From assembly GCF_030272615.1 (NCBI RefSeq), contig NC_081412.1, forward strand, positions 346,462,169 through 346,526,168: 64,000 nt of DNA, given 5' to 3'. The stretch comes from Cryptomeria japonica. Taxonomy: Eukaryota > Streptophyta > Pinopsida > Cupressales > Cupressaceae. Under the pieces are notes generated by a model. That model was given only the letters and a program-made list of their open reading frames with translations. It made no database searches and had not been told where the DNA came from. The translations under genes were made by a program, and so were the position numbers. Positions within the stretch are counted from its first letter, which is position 1. Every line of letters starts with the position of its first letter. This document shows positions 33,997 through 46,664 of the stretch, one piece after another.

Positions 33997-35517
33997 TGTA
34001 GACACCTAAAAATGGTCAACGCTTGCGGAATCATACTTTAACATTTGCGCATTGCCTCATTTTAGGTTTTTGCGTCGCATTAACATTTCTCCTATGTCAC
34101 GCACTTGGTCTTTATCATTTACGAGCATCGAGTCTTTCTTCTACATTCTTCATTCGTCTCGCTCTCAAATTTGGTCTTGTCAACAACACTATCCAGTCAT
34201 GATTTTGATCGATCTTATCCTATCGCATCAATGTGCGTGCTCATTTGTCATCATTTTGGACATCGTCAATCCTAATTAGGGTTTTGTCCTCTGTCAATCT
34301 CGTTAATTTTGCGATCAATTTGTCATCAATTCTTATCATTTTGCGATCGATTTGTCATCGATCGTTGTCATGTTCAATCTTGTCATTTTGCGATCGATTC
34401 GTCATCGATCGTGGTCATTTTCAATCTTGTCGTTTTGCGATCTATTTTGTCATCGATCCTTCTCCTCTTGTCAATTTTGTCATTTTGCGATCGATTTGTC
34501 ATCGGTCGTTGTTTGTCTCAATTATGTCAATTTGGATCAATTAGTCATTGTTCCTCGTCAATTGGCGCATTTATCAATCAAATCATTTATCACATTGGTC
34601 ATTTATCAATTCAAAATCATGATTGATATCAATTATCTTCAATCAACACCTAATTGTCATTCTCGCATTGCTAATTCATCTTCTAGGGTTTCATGATTTA
34701 ATCATTTAACCTTGTTTGTCATTTTTCCCTTTAGGATTAATAAATTATTTATTTATCCTAAGTCTTCTCATCACAATTAAATGTTCATTTAATTGGCTAA
34801 TTATTCCTCTTTTTGTGAATTAATTCACCTAATTTCTTAATTGCTAATTTCCTCTTTTTCACTAATTTTCCTATTTTCCCAATTTTCTAATTTTCCTAAT
34901 TCCTAATTTCAATTCTCTCTTATTTTTCTCCTAATTTCATGGGAATGACATAGAAATTTGTCATAATTTGTCATAATTGACAATCAATCAATTTTGACAT
35001 AGAAATTTGTCATAAATTGTCATGAATTATCAATCAATCAAATTTTGCATAGAAGGTGCATAATTTGTCATAAATTGTCATAATTGACATTTTTGATTTG
35101 CAATTTCTATTTGGATTGAATCATGCTAATTTGATCCATCTCTCCAATTTGTCTATAAATTGGATGAATTTCTTCAATCTAATCCCTAATCAGATTATCG
35201 AATTTCTAATCACTTTGTCAAATCACATTTCGAGTACTCTTGTGCCATAATCTTGTCTATTTGCTTTCATCTCATGTGTATGCACTTGAAAGTGAGATCC
35301 ACAAACAAAGGCTATTTGGAGAGGAAAGAAGAACAATGGAGCCGCATGAAGGAAGCATTCATATCTACGTTTGGTTTGCATAGTATTTAGTTTTGAATGT
35401 TTTGTCTTTATGTCTCTATTGAGTGTGTTTAGGATAGATCATTGCAATGAGCTTTTGTGATTGAGCTAGATTAGTACTTTGATATTTGCTTTGATGTTTT
35501 CCGATTTCCTAGCTATA
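33997..35517 (+). repeat. Gypsy-type solo LTR, Tat-related
   Basis: 1521 bp. It starts TGTAGACACCTAAAAATGG, close to the TGTAGACGTATAAAAATGA start of the Tat LTR, and ends in TATA, where CA has probably become TA. GGTTC occurs on both sides (33992-33996 and 35518-35522). It carries its own tandem repeats at 34307-34520 and 34948-35090. No gag or pol is attached. Confidence 0.7.
34307..34520 (+). repeat. ~47-bp tandem repeat with CGATCGAT cores in the solo LTR
   Basis: TTTTGCGATC starts at 34307, 34339, 34386, 34433 and 34483 (steps 32, 47, 47, 50). Most units also contain TTTGTCATCGATCG. Small ORFs across it in all three plus frames are by-products of the repeat. Confidence 0.85.
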
Positions 35518-35522
35518 GGTTC

Positions 35523-37191
35523 TTCTAATGATTGTCAAGAGATTGGTACTGTTCTTGAAAAACATATCTTACATGAAGGTTACACATGAAATAAAAGAGA
35601 AACCACCTAATACAATAAGCTAGTTCTTTCATAACATACAACATATTCCACTATTATTCACATGAGCATACTTTATAATGACACACATATTCATGTGGGG
35701 GTATTGGTTTTAATAGTGGCACATGCTTTTATTATATTATAGACATAGCTAATGAGAATGATTACATAGTTTACATCTTCCGATCAATATTTCTTATCAA
35801 ATGCCATGATATGTGATGTTTTCTTTAATCTCTTATTTTTTCCCTTTATTCTATGTCTTGTAATGTATGGTGTGCTTTTCCTTATTTATTATCACATATA
35901 CCTTGCACTTATTAAGGACTTTTGATCAATATCAAAATCAATCTCATATTTTAATTTCTTGTCTTTCTTACTCAAGGGACACATGTTTATGTTTATAACC
36001 TATTCTTTTTGTGCCTCTTTTTTGTCAATGCGTATTTCCTTTTTCTATTGCTTCTTATGTCATGTTTCCCTATTTGCTAATCTTTATTTCACCTTTGATA
36101 TGTTTATACTTCCACCAATCTTCTAGATATGTCACAGATTTTAGCTCCTTATGATTTCCTTCATTAGTTCTTATGCTTTCTTCTACCTAGCCTTTATTTT
36201 TATAAGCGTTTCTTGATATTTTAGCCCATATACTACATGTGTTGTGTTTCTTGATTTTTTTTAAAATGTGTATTCATCCTCATATGTGTCTAATGTTACA
36301 TCTTAATCTATCAACATGTTCATGCTATGTCCCTAATTCTTATCTTGTGATGTATTATGTCATGCTCATATCAAATAATTTATCTTATGATAACATAAAT
36401 GTGCTATATTATCTTCCTAAAAAATTCTTTCTCTTGTGATACAATGCTCAAGTTATAATAATACTTGACAATAATTTATCTATTGCTACTTTTTAACCTT
36501 TTGATTGATATCATGCTTAAGATTACAAACTTTAGTCATTATCTTACCTATCTCACAAATATTTTTATGATTAGATTATTGTCATGTTTTTATGTTTTGA
36601 TTAAATATTTATGTTCCTTGGAATTACATATTTTATATCACCATATCTTATGTTAAAATGATGATAATCCAAGACAATAAATAGGACACATTGTATTTCC
36701 TGTGATATGCATACGTATACACTAGAACAAATCTTTTCAATTGAATTATCATTATATTTTTATCATCATCATCATCATCATTCCCCCTCCTCCAATTCCT
36801 TTCATATGTCGGATGAAATTAAATGAAGGGGAGAAATATATTAAATTTAACAACCTTTATGGTTGATATATTAAATAGTATCATGTGCTAAACAAAGACT
36901 TGTTAATACATTCATATGGATTATAACAATTTGTAAAATTTTATTGTATTGCCACATCACATGCAATTTTATCAAATGGTTGCATCATGTGAACGTTTAT
37001 CACATTGCTACATTACAAGTTGTCATATTTTTCAAATTACATAATGTGAAGAAACACATACACTTATAATAAGAAGGGGATGAATTCGTATAAATCTATT
37101 TTTACTTTTTCAAACTTAATACCATAAGCATATCAATTGTATAATACCAATAACATAGGATGCAACTATTGACTATTTTTGAATTCCCAAA
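35523..37191. other. AT-rich sequence, no gene seen
   Basis: No recognisable coding or element sequence. An ATC trinucleotide run lies at about 36762-36780. Short frames here lack motifs. Confidence 0.5.
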
Positions 37192-40015
37192 AAAATTGTG
37201 AGGCCCTACCTCGACTCAGCTTGACATTTTCAGTTATTTGCATTTTGAGACTATTATGGATGCTTTATTCTATGCTTTATGGATTTAGAACCTATATGAC
37301 TCCATGATTTGGATCACATTGACGTATATTGATGCTTCATTTGATGCATTTTGATTATGAAACTTTATGCATTGCTAGAATAGAATTACTTTGAAATGGT
37401 GAATGTCATTATTGGAATTGCAGGACTTCATTTTGATGATAGAAAAATGATGCTTATTTTATGAATGGTTCAATTTTGAGAATTATGATAATTGCTTATG
37501 TGGAATCGAATTTGAATGAATCAGATATTGAATTATTATTGTCAAATGTATGAGTGGTTGATGTGCAATGAAATCTATGTATTTAATTATGTATAATTGT
37601 GATTACTTGGAATTACTAATGTGTTAATTGAGATGCGCAGGAAAATTATCTATGTGACCATGGAATAAATATGGAGAACCAAACCTAGACCAATGTACAT
37701 TTGTGAAGCCAGGGGTTGTCTATTTGGAGAGACAACACCCCGTTTGTAATGTATTTTATTTGTGAAAGTAAATAATGCATGTGTGTTAATTTGATTTTAT
37801 TTAATTGTGTAAACCTACAAGAGACAAATTCCATGTGTGATTTTTATATTGTATTTTATTGTGTCACTTGACACATGTGATGATTAGTGTCATTGATTTT
37901 GACTTGTCTCTTGGAGGGAGTTTTGTTTTTACCAAAGCCATTCAAACACAAGAGTGTGGTCCCAAATTTGCCTTGGGTAGGGAGTCTTGGGAGTGGTCAA
38001 CTCAGGTTTGACCCGTAGGTTAACTTCAGTTGGGTTTCTAAGGGGTCAAATGGACTCCTAGGGTCAGTTTTAGGGCTTTTCTAAAGGTCCAAAGGGTATA
38101 CCTATGGGTTAGGGGTATTTTGAAACATGTGACTTCTCCCATGTGACTGTTTAGTCACCTCAAAAAGTGGTTTTTTCCAAGGTGAGCAAAAATTCAACTT
38201 AGAAGGTTCCTCCTAGGATAGACAACCTTCCCTTTTGATGTCAAACTCTCTTCCCCATCCTCTCTCACCTTTTCCCTTTCCGATTTTAGTAATATGTAAG
38301 AGGTTGGGAAGAGCAACCAATGGGAACTCTCACCTCACCCAAGGGGTTGGGAAGTGTGTGAGAGGCCTTCTTAGGCAAGGATTAGGGACTTAGTGAATAA
38401 TCACCCACTCTCCATTGTTGGAGATTATGCAATTTTTGAAATTTAGTTGTAAGATAGAATTTTGGTGAAGGGTTGGTGAAACGTTTGTGAGGATTTGGGC
38501 AGCTCATCCCCAACTAAGTCTATCATACCTATTGGCAGATTAAGGTTGGTTTTATTTCCTTTTGTTTATGTTGTTTATGTTGTTTTTTTTTTTTGAAAGA
38601 AAGAAATGCTTGTTTGAAGAGATGTGTATATGTAATTTGTTGTAGGGGAAAAATGTAAGTTTTCATTTCTATGTTCTTGTTTATGTGTTCTTGTTTTGGG
38701 AGTGTCCAAGACCTCCTACTCTTGGGAGAGTAGGATGGTCTTGGAGTGGAAGAAGTATGACAGCCTTGGGTGAGAGGCTCTCCTTATGGAGAGTGATCTC
38801 AAGGGTGTCCTTTGTGACCCTTGCTGCATAGCCTTGTGTATGCATTTGGGGGTCATAAGGGGAGGAAATATGGCTTTTATGCCTTTGTGGGGGCATAAGG
38901 TGTGGAGGTGAAAATTGTTGTATTTTGTTTTGCCATGAGGTGGCTTGATTTGTATTATGCTTGAAATCTCCCCAATGGTACTTGGTCCACTTCCACCCAT
39001 GGAAAGTTCATCACAAGTTGTGGTGAGAGTGTAGCTTGGGATGGGATAATGTATGTTAAGTGTTTGTCTTTGTTGTTGAGTTGTTGTTTGTTTGTAACCC
39101 GTCTAATGCTTGGTTCTCCAAGCTCGGGGGTGGCTTCTAGTAAGCCTAAGTTGGGAGGTGAGCTCTCCATGGTCAAGTTGTGTGTTATTGCAGGTTGCTT
39201 GGGATGGAAAAGAAAAGATAAAGGGAATAGTTGTTATTTTATGTTGCAGAAAAGTTTAAAAGACAAACGTATTTAATATTGTAGCTTGTAAAGAAAAAGA
39301 GAGCCATTGTTGTATTTATTTTCCAAAAAAAAAGAAGTGTATTTATATTATTCATATTACTATGGAAGGGAAAATACTAGTTGGGTTTTCAAACCCATTT
39401 GTATTGTTATTTACCTTGTATTTTTATTTGCTAAAGAAATGTATTTCTCCTATTTTGGTTAGTTTTGCAAAAAGGGAAGATGAAATATATTAGCTTGTAT
39501 TTGAATCCTAATAAAAAAAAAAGAAAAAGTTGTAGCATTTAAATTTATTCTACAAATAAGGGTTCATTTATTCACTTATGCAAGATAGAAATGGTATATG
39601 AAAGCTCATACATTATATTCTGATTTTACTTATGCTGCTGCAAATTAAATTAAATCTGTCATTTTTACTTTCATTTAAAGCAGAAAATAAATCCTATAGT
39701 AGTAGCTTATTTTATACAAAAAAAAGGAATAGCATATAGTTCTAGTCTTAAATTTATTTACCAGAAAGGATCATATTTAAGTTTGTTGTTAGAATGCATG
39801 GTAGATAATAGTTTCAGAATGTTAGTTTTTAAACAAACAAAAAAAAAGAATATTAAGCATATATTTCTTCGGCCTTTTAAGAGGAGGATATTTTTCTCAT
39901 TATACAAACCACAAATAATATTAAGAAAATCTTTGTATGCATGTTAGAGATATACAAAATATCAAACTCATAAGATGCCTAAATGAGTTATTATTTAAAA
40001 GCAGCAATATATACT

Positions 40016-40018
<3 letters not shown>

Positions 40019-40079
<61 letters not shown>
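40019..40079. repeat. TA microsatellite in the 5' LTR, contracted in the 3' LTR
   Basis: About 61 bp of TA repeat. The matching site in the 3' LTR (49490-49504) has only about 15 bp. Confidence 0.9.
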
Positions 40080-40082
<3 letters not shown>

Positions 40083-40231
40083 AATATACACCACCTATTT
40101 ATTTAAATACTTTATCTTGAAAATCTGTTTATTTAAAAAAAAAAAAAAAAACAGTGATGTATTACAGATTTAATAATAATAAAAATAAAAAATAAAAATA
40201 AAAAACTAATAAACTGGTTAAATAAGTCATT

Positions 40232-40296
<65 letters not shown>

Positions 40297-40499
40297 CATT
40301 ATATGTGAAGTCTGCATATTTCAAAAAAAAACTATATATTTTCTTACCTTTGTATATATATAGAGAGAGAGAGAAAAAAAAAAAAAAAAAAGTATTACGC
40401 ATTTTTTTTAAACACAAAAAAAAGGGGATTTAAAAATAAAGATTTTGGCAAGTGGAAAGTGGGGGGCCGCAGCCTTGGGCGGCGACACCCACAGTCTAC

Positions 40500-40690
40500 G
40501 GGAGCCCGCAGCTGTGGGCGGCGACGTCCGCAAGCTGCGGGAGCCGCAGCTGTGGGCGGCGCCGTCCGCAGGCTGCGGGAGCCGCAGCTGTGGGCAGCAC
40601 CGTCCACAGGCTGCGGAACCCGCAGCTGTGGGCGGCGACGTCCACGACTGCGGGAGCCGCAGTTGTGGGCGGCACTGTCCGCAGCCCACG
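40500..40690 (+). repeat. GC-rich 38-bp tandem repeat in the Tekay-like 5' LTR
   Basis: GCAGCTG or GCAGTTG starts at 40508, 40546, 40584, 40622 and 40659, so five units of 37-38 bp. The block is CpG-rich (GGGCGGCGACGTCCGC phrases) in an otherwise very AT-rich LTR. Several overlapping frames on both strands cross it because 38-bp GC repeats lack stops; none is a gene. Confidence 0.9.
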
Positions 40691-40999
40691 GCACACTCTC
40701 GCACCGCCTTCTCCCACTCCCGCAAAAAGAAAAACCCTCGCTCGGCTCTCTCTCTGCCATTCCTCCCTTCGGCTCCACTAAGTATTGAAGCTCGGGCCGC
40801 CGCGCCCGCACCTGCGCACACACACAAAAAAAAAAAGAACATACACACACAGTGCACACACACACAAAAAAAAAAGGAGGAATATTATGTGGTCACATAC
40901 ATGCCCTAACCCTAACTTCGGGTTAGGGCAAATTCAAAATAAGATAATAAAAGAAAAGAGGGCTCCATTAACCCTTGGCTATGAACACACATTTATATA

Positions 41000-41068
<69 letters not shown>

Positions 41069-41731
41069 GTGTGTGAATATATTTTGTTCACATTCCCTCA
41101 CACTTGTTAGAAATATAAATATATATACATGACTTATCAACATATATGTATATATGTAATTAAATTCTATATTTTGTTTAGAATTAAAATGGTTAATTGT
41201 AAATTAGATAATGCACTTTTAAATTAGTAAATAAATGTAGAAGCATTTTAATAAGAAGATTTTAAACTCTTTGGAAGGATAAACCTTTGGGAAAAATATA
41301 GCGATATTTGTTGGGTCAAGTGGCCCATTTAAATTTTAAATTATAAGGTATTTTAATTTATGGAGATTTTATTTAATAGGGTTGTTAAATTTAATAACTA
41401 GGTCCTTTTATTTAGACCCTAAGTAATTAAAGAACTATAAGAGATTATTGGACAATTAATTTTAGAGATTATATATTAAGTTTGAGATTAATCGCTAAGG
41501 GAGTCTAATTATTTATTAATGGAAGATTAGTGATAACTCTTTTGGAGAGATATTAGCTCGCTGGTAACTTAGATAATTTTATTATCAAATTAATTTAATT
41601 GTTTGATTCACTCAAAACATAGTTAAGACCAAACTAGTGTGCATTATTTTATTTAAGTTAGTCGTACTAAGTTAAGTATTTATCAAAAAAAAATTATTAT
41701 GTTTGTGCCCAAAAATTTGGGCATGACATTT

Positions 41732-41743
41732 TGGTATCAGAGC
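41732..41743 (+). other. Primer binding site, tRNA-Met type
   Basis: TGGTATCAGAGC lies three bases after the 5' LTR, the usual site for Tekay/Del elements. Confidence 0.92.
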
Positions 41744-41886
41744 AAGGTTGCCAACACTAGGAACCTTACTCCATTACGTTTCGCTATAATTATTTAATTA
41801 ATTAAATTATAATTATTTTTATTATGTTATTTTTAAATTTGCTAAAATATTTATTTATTTCATTTTATTTTATTTTCTTAAAAAGG

Positions 41887-42840
41887 ATGCCTCCAACTAC
41901 GCGACAAACTCGCAAACGTGGTAGAGGCCCTAGGCATGAACGCATGGCACGCGAAGAGGTCAATAGGGAGGAATCAGTTCCGGAAGTGAACCCAGAAGCC
42001 CCTCCCGAACGATCAATTGACCCGAATCGAGACATCTTGGTAGCTCTACAGAATCTGATTGGCATAGTTCAGGATAGGCTTCCGACAGTAGATCAGAATG
42101 TTGAGAACCAGAACTCAGGAAGCCCTAGAACAGGAGAACAGGAACGGAGTAGGAGTCCACCTCCTAATCCCGTAGAGAGTCAAGCTGGGCATAAGCCCGA
42201 GTCCGTTCACCTACCAGCACCACCTCCAGTCGTAGCACCAGTGTATTATGAGAGGGCACGTCGGGATCCAGGGGATCTAATCAGAGAGGTTATGCGTCTT
42301 CAGCCACCATCTTTTGGGGGATCTACCGATGGGGTAGAAGCAGAGGCATGGCTTTTAAGCCTAGATAGGTGCTTTGCATTGCGCTCTTATGAGAGCAATC
42401 TAAAAGCATGTGCAGCAGTTCACCTATTGCGAGGAACAGCCTCCACATGGTGGAGACAGGAAGAATATAAGTGTGGCTTAGAGATAGAAACCCTCACTTG
42501 GGAGATTTACACAGAGAGATTCAAGGAGAGGTACTTATCAAAGAATTTCAGACAGCGTAGGGTGGATGAGTTTCATGACCTCCAGCAGAAGGGTCTTTCA
42601 GTGACCCAGTACGAGAACAAGTTCTTTGAACTCTTACCGTACGTAGACTACCTGAAAGACGAGAAGCTTCTCGTCAACCGTTTTATCAGAGGATTGAATT
42701 CCGACATAGCAGGACCAGTGAGGATGGCCACTCCAGGGAGCCTTTGGGTTGCCATGGAGAAGGCTTTGATAGCCGAGGAGATTCAGGTCAGACCCCAGGA
42801 CTCGAGGGATCAGTTCCAGAACCGTAACCCTACACCATAG
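41887..42840 (+). pseudogene. Chromovirus gag (front part of a broken polyprotein)
   Basis: The ATG at 41887 (MPPTTRQTRKRGRG) is the likely start; the frame is open further upstream but in U5/leader sequence. The retrotransposon gag domain spans roughly residues 150-280 (AEAWLLSLDRCFALRSYES, TASTWWRQEEYKC, YLSKNFRQRRVDEFHDLQQ). The TAG at 42838 interrupts the frame, which then continues through a Gln/Pro-rich linker to the CCHC knuckle at 43141. A Gln codon is likely to have stood at the stop. Gag would assemble the particle and bind RNA. Confidence 0.85.
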
Positions 42841-43119
42841 ACTTACGGGTTTCAGAAACCCCATTGGAAGGGTAACAACAGACACACATCGGGGTTCTCC
42901 AAACCCCCTCCTCCGCAGGAGTCACAGCAAAACCAGAGGCAAAGGCCTCCGCAGAGTCAGCAGGGCGTGAAGCCCAAGCAGTGGCAGTCACAGGGTCAGA
43001 GGCAAGATCAGAGATCTCAGGCTCCTTACACACCTCCGGTGAGGACTCAGCAGTCCTCCAGAGGTGGGTATAGTGGTTCTAGCAGGACAGGGGGATAGTC
43101 TTTCTCCAGACCACAGGGA

Positions 43120-43734
43120 GTGCAGTTTCAGGCACGTGGCGCTTGCTTCACATGTGGAGCCATGGGACACATGGCGAGAGAGTTTCCTCAGGGTCAGATG
43201 GCAGGCAATCAGAGGATGACAACATCAGAGCCGACAGTTGGGGATATGGGCAAGTCCCATAGGGTCTTCGCAGCGGTTGACAACCGCCAGGCAGAGCATC
43301 AGGCCACGGTTATTGAGGTACCAGGTATGATCAGAGGTAGCAGTGTATCTATATTATCTGATTCAGGAGCTACTAACTCTTTTATATCTCCATTGGTTGT
43401 GGAGCGTTGCGGGCTAGTGGCAATTAGACAAGAGGTCAGTTGGGAAGTGGAATTAGCTTCAGAGGCTAGAGTGTTAGTGGAATCAGAGGTTAGGGGATGT
43501 CAGCTTCAAATTGGTAATACCACCAGCTTAGTAGACCTTAGAGTTACACCACTCGGATCATACGGCATCGTACTTGGCATAGATTGGCTTTATGCCCACA
43601 GAGCCAAGATGGATTGTCGCCTGAAAAGGATCGAGTGTGAGGATGATCATGGTTCTCCCATAGTGATCACTAGAATTCAGAGACCCGTGTCTCTTTGTAT
43701 GATCTCCGCCATGCAGCTTAAGCGGAGCATGTGA
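43120..43734 (+). pseudogene. Chromovirus zinc knuckle and aspartic protease
   Basis: Same frame as the gag. It lies after a second stop (TAG at 43096) and ends at TGA (43732). The knuckle CFTCGAMGHMAREF has lost its final Cys (Phe instead). The protease active site SDSGATNSFIS is intact, followed by the flap-side ILG-like segment VLGIDWLYAHRA. The protease would cut the polyprotein. The lost Cys and the stops argue against function. Confidence 0.85.
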
Positions 43735-43860
43735 AAGGGATGTCAGTTATTTGCCATCACCATTAGTGATAGAGAAGAAGAAGAGGAAAAGGAACCATCT
43801 ATTGAAGACCATCCTATCCTTAAGGGATTTTCAGACGTATTTCCTTCAAAGTTACCCGGT

Positions 43861-44433
43861 ATGTTGCCCCATAGAGAGATTGACTTTCATATAGACCTTG
43901 TTCCAGGAGCCGAACCAGTTTCAAGAGCACCATATAGAATGACCACAAATGAGCTTAATGAGCTCAAGATGCAACTTGAGGAACTTCTAGAGAAGGGCCA
44001 CATTCACCCTAGTGTATCCCCTTGGGGTGCACCAGTCATCTTCGTGAAGAAGAAGGATGGATCTCTCCGATTATGCATGGATTACCGTCAGTTGAACAAA
44101 GTAACCATCAAGAACCGATATCCGTTGCCCAGGATCAACGATTTATTTGACCAACTTCAGGGTGCCAAAGTATTTTCCAAGATTGATCTAAAGTCAGGGT
44201 ACCATCAGTTGAGGATAGTGGATAGCGATATCCACAAGATCGCATTTCGCACTAGATATGGCCACTATGAGTTCACCGTGGTCCCATTCGGTCTTACGAA
44301 TGCCCCAGCAATTTTCATGAGTCTCATGAATGGAGTATTCCGCACATTCCTTGACTGTTTTGTGATTGTATTTCTCGATGACATATTGATATATTCATGG
44401 AATGAGGAGGAGCATGAGGAGCACTTGAGATAG
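43861..44433 (+). pseudogene. Chromovirus reverse transcriptase, first part
   Basis: Same frame, following a readable but short linker (43735-43860). Motifs present: [19 protein letters not shown], the catalytic Asp in [22 protein letters not shown], and [10 protein letters not shown] (the FLDD form of YxDD). It ends at TAG (44431), where the sequence continues directly into the rest of RT. RT copies element RNA into DNA. Confidence 0.9.
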
Positions 44434-44436
44434 GTT

Positions 44437-46164
44437 TTGCAGTGTTTGAGGGATAATCAGTTGTATGGCAGTTTGTCGAAGTGTGCCTTCTTTAGAACTG
44501 AGGTCAGCTACCTTGGTCATGTTATATCCGGTGATGGGATCTCAGTAGACCCATCGAAGATCAGAGCCATTATGGATTGGCCAGCGCCTACCAATGTGAC
44601 AGAGGTTAGGAGCTTCATGGGCTTAGCAGGTTATTATCGATGTTTTGTTGAGGGATTCTCTAGAGTCGCTCATCCTATTACTTCTCTTCAACACAAAGGG
44701 AAGAAGTTTGAGTGGACGAAAAAGTGCGAGAAGGCCTTTCAGGAACTTAAAAAGGCACTTACTACCGCACCTATCCTTGTAGTACCAGATCCTTCAGTTG
44801 ATTTCATGGTTTGCACAGATGCTTCGCTAGAAGGTTTAGGAGCAGTCCTTATGCGGGGTGGCAAAGCTATAGCTTTTGAGTCTAGGAAACTCAACACTCA
44901 CGAGCTTAATTACCCTACTCATGACCTTGAGCTTGCAGCAATAGTGCATGCACTTGTGAGGTGGAGACATTTCCTTTTGGGTCATCATTTTGAGTTGCAC
45001 TCAGACCATCAGAGCCTTCAGTACATATTCACTCAGCCGAACCTTAATGCACGTCAGAGGAGATGGATGGAATTCTTGTGCGAATATGATTTTGACGTTC
45101 ACTACATCAAAGGGAAAGAAAACGTAGTTGCAGATGCTTTGAGTAGGAGACGTCACAAGGTATACACCGTATCTATGAGCACGGATTTGAGAGATCAGAT
45201 CATGCAGCAGTTGCCAGAGGACGGATGGTATTTAGAGGTTTACCAGGCTATTCGATCTCAGGAAACTTTAGAAGGGAAATATGTGGATTATTCCTTAGAG
45301 TCCGATGGTTTATTACGCCATAGAGGGCGCATCTATGTACCTTCTTCCGGGGGATTGTGGGAGTTCATTATCACAGAGGCTCATAGAGCTCCTTATGCAG
45401 CACATCCCGGGGTTAAGAAGATGCATGCAGACTTGAGGGAATTGTACCATTGGCCAGGAATGCGACAGCCTATTGCTGAGTTGGTAGCCCAATGCCTTGA
45501 GTGTCAGAGAGTCAAGGCGGAGCACCGCCATCCAGGTGGGTTGCTCCAATCTCATGCTATACCAGAGTGGAAGTGGGATACTATATCCATGGATTTCATC
45601 ATTGGTCTCCCCATGTCATCTCGTCGCCATGATGCCATCTTGGTGACGGTTGACAAGTTGACCAAAGTGGCCCACTTTTCACCAGTTCGTACCACCTTCA
45701 CAGCACCAGCAGTAGCACAGGTGTTTTTGCGAGACATTGTCAGACTTCATGGCGTTCCACGCAAAATCATTTCCGATAGGGATTCCCTCTTCACTTCTTC
45801 CTTTTGGAAGGCATTACAGGCAGCTATGGGTACCAAGCTCAATTTCAGTACAGCCTATCATCCGGAAACGGATGGCCAGATAGAGAGGGTTAATCAAGTG
45901 TTAGAGGATATGTTTCGCATGTACGTCATGGATCACCAGACCAGATGGGAAGAATACCTTCCCTTAGTGGAGTTTGCCTATAACAATGGGCATCACACAT
46001 CCTTGGGGATGCCACCCTATCAAGCATTATATGGTAGACCTTGTAGGACACCGTTGAGTTGGGAACGCATAGAGGACAGAGTTGCCATTGGTCCTGAGAT
46101 AGTTCGGGATATGGAGCAGCAGGTGGATTTGATTAGGCAGCGTCTTAGAGAGGGCATAGGATAG
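44437..46164 (+). pseudogene. Chromovirus RT end, RNase H and integrase
   Basis: 575 codons without a stop. The RT thumb ([15 protein letters not shown]) is followed by RNase H with CTDAS, DLELAAI and HSDHQSL acidic residues. Integrase has the HHCC finger ([10 protein letters not shown]...CLECQ) and the catalytic D, D, E in [16 protein letters not shown] and GQIERVN. This stretch looks nearly intact. At about 46150-46164 an extra base plus a TAG end the frame and the protein continues in the next frame. Confidence 0.92.
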
Positions 46165-46609
46165 ACAGAAGAAATATGCAGATGCGAAGAGGATAGATCG
46201 TAGCTACTTGGTTGGAGACAGAGTCTTCTTGAGAGTGCGACCGCATAAGAGTCCAATCTGATATGGAAAGGGTTCTAAGCTCGCACCTCGATTTGTAGGA
46301 CCATTTGAGATCCTTGAGAGGATAGGACCAGTTGCCTACCGTTTAGCATTGCCACCTAGCATGTTGCGCATCCACGATGTGTTTCATGTTTCAGTTTTGA
46401 GGAAGTATATCTATGATGAGTCTCATATTCTAGATTGGGATGCCTTGCAGGTGAAGTCGGACGGGCAGCTAGCTTTGGAGCCCATTCGCATTTTGGCATG
46501 CCAGACGCTGGGCCTTCGAGGTCGAGAGCTGGACCAGGTTAGGGTCCAGTGGGATTGCTATGATGAGGTCACAGCCTCATGGGAAGATGCAACACGTATG
46601 AGATCATAG
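46160..46609 (+). pseudogene. Chromovirus integrase C-terminus with chromodomain-like tail
   Basis: Continues the integrase one frame over. It is interrupted by TGA at 46259, and the long open part is from about 46262 to the natural TAG (46607). It contains the GPF/Y-type module ([19 protein letters not shown]) and [13 protein letters not shown]. It ends with a chromodomain-like segment ([11 protein letters not shown]...[17 protein letters not shown]). Such tails steer integration to heterochromatin in chromoviruses. The Tekay/Del version lacks some canonical aromatic-cage residues, as seems the case here. Confidence 0.8.
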
Positions 46610-46651
46610 TACACCCACCTTTTTGATGAACTCCAGGAGGAAGTTCATGCC

Positions 46652-46664
46652 TAGAGGGGGAGGG
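46652..46664 (+). other. Polypurine tract of the Tekay-like element
   Basis: TAGAGGGGGAGGG directly abuts the 3' LTR start at 46665. Confidence 0.85.

Larger units (their letters stand above)
37197..41728 (+). repeat. 5' LTR of the Tekay-like element
   Basis: TGTGAGGCCC...GCATGACA, 4532 bp, highly similar to 46665-51143. It includes long TA microsatellites (40019-40079, about 40236-40291, about 41018-41064), a GC-rich tandem repeat (40500-40690) and a CTAACCCTAAC phrase near 40906. Its length differences from the 3' copy sit mostly in these repeats. Confidence 0.93.

Noticed and set aside
34233-34696. Three overlapping plus-strand frames of about 105 codons
   Set aside because: They arise from the CGATCGAT tandem repeat, whose units contain few stops.
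38681-39176. Minus-strand frames duplicated at 48149-48734
   Set aside because: Both are the same LTR sequence; coding potential is incidental.
40395-40909. Overlapping long frames on both strands, rich in Ala, Arg and Cys
   Set aside because: They are produced by a GC-rich 38-bp tandem repeat inside an LTR; all frames are open at once and the same occurs in the 3' LTR.
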